Source of the DNA: Kribbella flavida DSM 17836
GTDB taxonomy: Bacteria; Actinomycetota; Actinomycetes; Propionibacteriales; Kribbellaceae
Assembly: GCF_000024345.1 (NCBI RefSeq)
Contig: NC_013729.1
Location: 6,696,001-6,760,000 of the forward strand
Length of the DNA stretch: 64,000 nt
Reading direction: 5' to 3'
Positions 63,133 through 64,000 of the stretch are shown here, in pieces. Each line of letters opens with the position of its first letter. The first letter of the stretch is position 1. The notes under the pieces are model-generated. The model had not been told where the DNA came from and ran no database searches. It saw only the letters and a program-made list of their open reading frames with translations. Made by a program: the position numbers and the translations under genes.

Positions 63133-64000
63133 TATGCCCGACTGGATCAGCACACCCCTCGGCCCCGAGCTCGTCCGCGGCACCGTCGAGCTGGAGCGCA
63201 CGCCGTACGGCCTGCTTCCGCATCGGCTGGCGGCCTCGGGCCGGCGGCAGAACACCGACGGCCAGCTGGCGATGGCGGAAGCGCAGCCGTCGGGGGTGCG
63301 GCTCGCGTTCCGGACCACCGCCACCGCGATCGAGCTCGACGTGCTGCCGACGAAGATGGCGTACGTCGGCGCGCCGCCCCGGCCGGACGGCGTCTACGAC
63401 CTGCTGGTCGACGGCGAGCTGACGGCCCAGACCGTCGCGACCGGCGGCAACCTGCTCACGATCGACTTCACCGCCGGGACCCGCGAGACGACCCCGGGTC
63501 CGGCGGCCACGATCGAGTTCTGCGGTCTGCGGCCCGGGGACAAGGACGTCGAGATCTGGTTGCCGCACAACGAGATCACCCAGCTCGTCGCCCTGCGCAC
63601 CGATGCTCCGGTCCAGCCGGCGCCGGACGGCGGCCGCCGGACCTGGCTGCACCACGGCAGCTCGATCAGTCACGGTTCCAACGCCGACAGCCCGACCCGG
63701 ACCTGGCCCGCCGTCGCGGCCCGGCTGGCCGGCGTCGAGCTGGTCAACCTCGGCTACGGCGGCAGCGCCGTGCTGGACCCGTTCACCGCGCGCACGATCC
63801 GCGACCTGCCGGCCGACCTGATCAGCGTCAAGCTCGGCATCAACATCGTGAACACCGACCTGATGCGGCTGCGCGCTCTGGGCCCGGCCGGGCACAACTT
63901 CCTCGACCTCATCCGCGACGGCCACCCGGCCACGCCGCTGCTGGTGATCTCCTCGATCTACTGCCCGATCCACGAGCACACGCCGGGGCCCGGCGCCCCC
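63133..64000 (+). CDS. SGNH/GDSL hydrolase, C-terminus cut by window edge
   Basis: At least 289 residues remain before the right edge. The N-terminal ~170 residues are a beta-rich jelly-roll-like module. The SGNH domain starts at WLHHGSSISHG (nucleophile Ser in HGSSISHG), then VELVNLGYGGSA (Gly block) and VKLGINIVN (Asn block). The final His/Asp block lies beyond the window. Such two-domain SGNH enzymes are often acyl esterases or acyltransferases. Confidence 0.85.

Overview
The window looks like a chromosomal segment of a high-GC actinobacterium. The DNA is roughly 70% G+C, third codon positions are almost all G or C, GTG and TTG starts are common, and several genes appear to be leaderless. 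A 14-gene complex I operon, menaquinone genes, a large AfsR/SARP regulator and Rrf2, PadR and MarR regulators all fit Actinobacteria. The gene set and style suggest Kribbella or another member of the Propionibacteriales. That placement is inference, because no rRNA is present.

Layout. At 1-1.6 kb (minus strand) are a truncated dipeptidase, an orphan second NuoA and a lipoprotein. At 1.9-5.0 kb is a two-subunit 2-oxoacid:ferredoxin oxidoreductase (korA-korB) with a tiny coupled ORF between the subunits. At 5.2-18.7 kb are a SARP/NB-ARC/TPR regulator, an HhH protein, a VapBC-type toxin-antitoxin pair with a palindromic operator, a DUF445 protein, a MarR/MFS/RidA group, a lactate-oxidase-like flavoprotein with a HAD phosphatase, an M15 peptidase, and an ECF sigma factor coupled to a membrane protein. 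At 18.8-25.9 kb are RarD, a PhoX phosphatase behind a PHO box, a DUF899 protein, an Rrf2/cupin pair sharing an operator motif, a repeat-rich non-coding stretch and two small genes.

At 26.0-42.7 kb (minus strand) is a complete, tightly overlapping nuoA-N operon ending in a coupled polyprenyl diphosphate synthase. This links complex I to synthesis of the menaquinone side chain. At 42.8-46.4 kb are menJ-like, menG and menF genes. At 53.7-58.3 kb are menD-menC-menE (minus) and menA (plus). The window therefore holds most of the classical menaquinone route (isochorismate, SEPHCHC, OSB, OSB-CoA, prenylation, methylation, side-chain reduction), but menB and menH were not seen. KorAB may supply reduced ferredoxin and complex I oxidises NADH; both quinone-linked functions depend on the menaquinone made here.

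The remainder holds a metallo-hydrolase, a decayed ABC transporter gene, two tandem GNAT paralogues, a PadR gene with an ABC drug-exporter pair, an MptB-like mannosyltransferase, a Cds1-like PLP enzyme, M23 and M48 peptidases, an oxygen-dependent coproporphyrinogen oxidase (HemF), another GNAT and a truncated SGNH hydrolase.

The most unusual structure outside genes is a family of three related hairpin repeats (25.9, 50.0 and 52.1 kb), each lying just after a plus-strand gene. Other notable signals are long perfect hairpins at 22.0 and 24.4 kb, paired operators in front of ridA and between menG and menF, and a hairpin that buries the nuoG ribosome binding site. No tRNA, rRNA, CRISPR array or intact insertion sequence was recognised.
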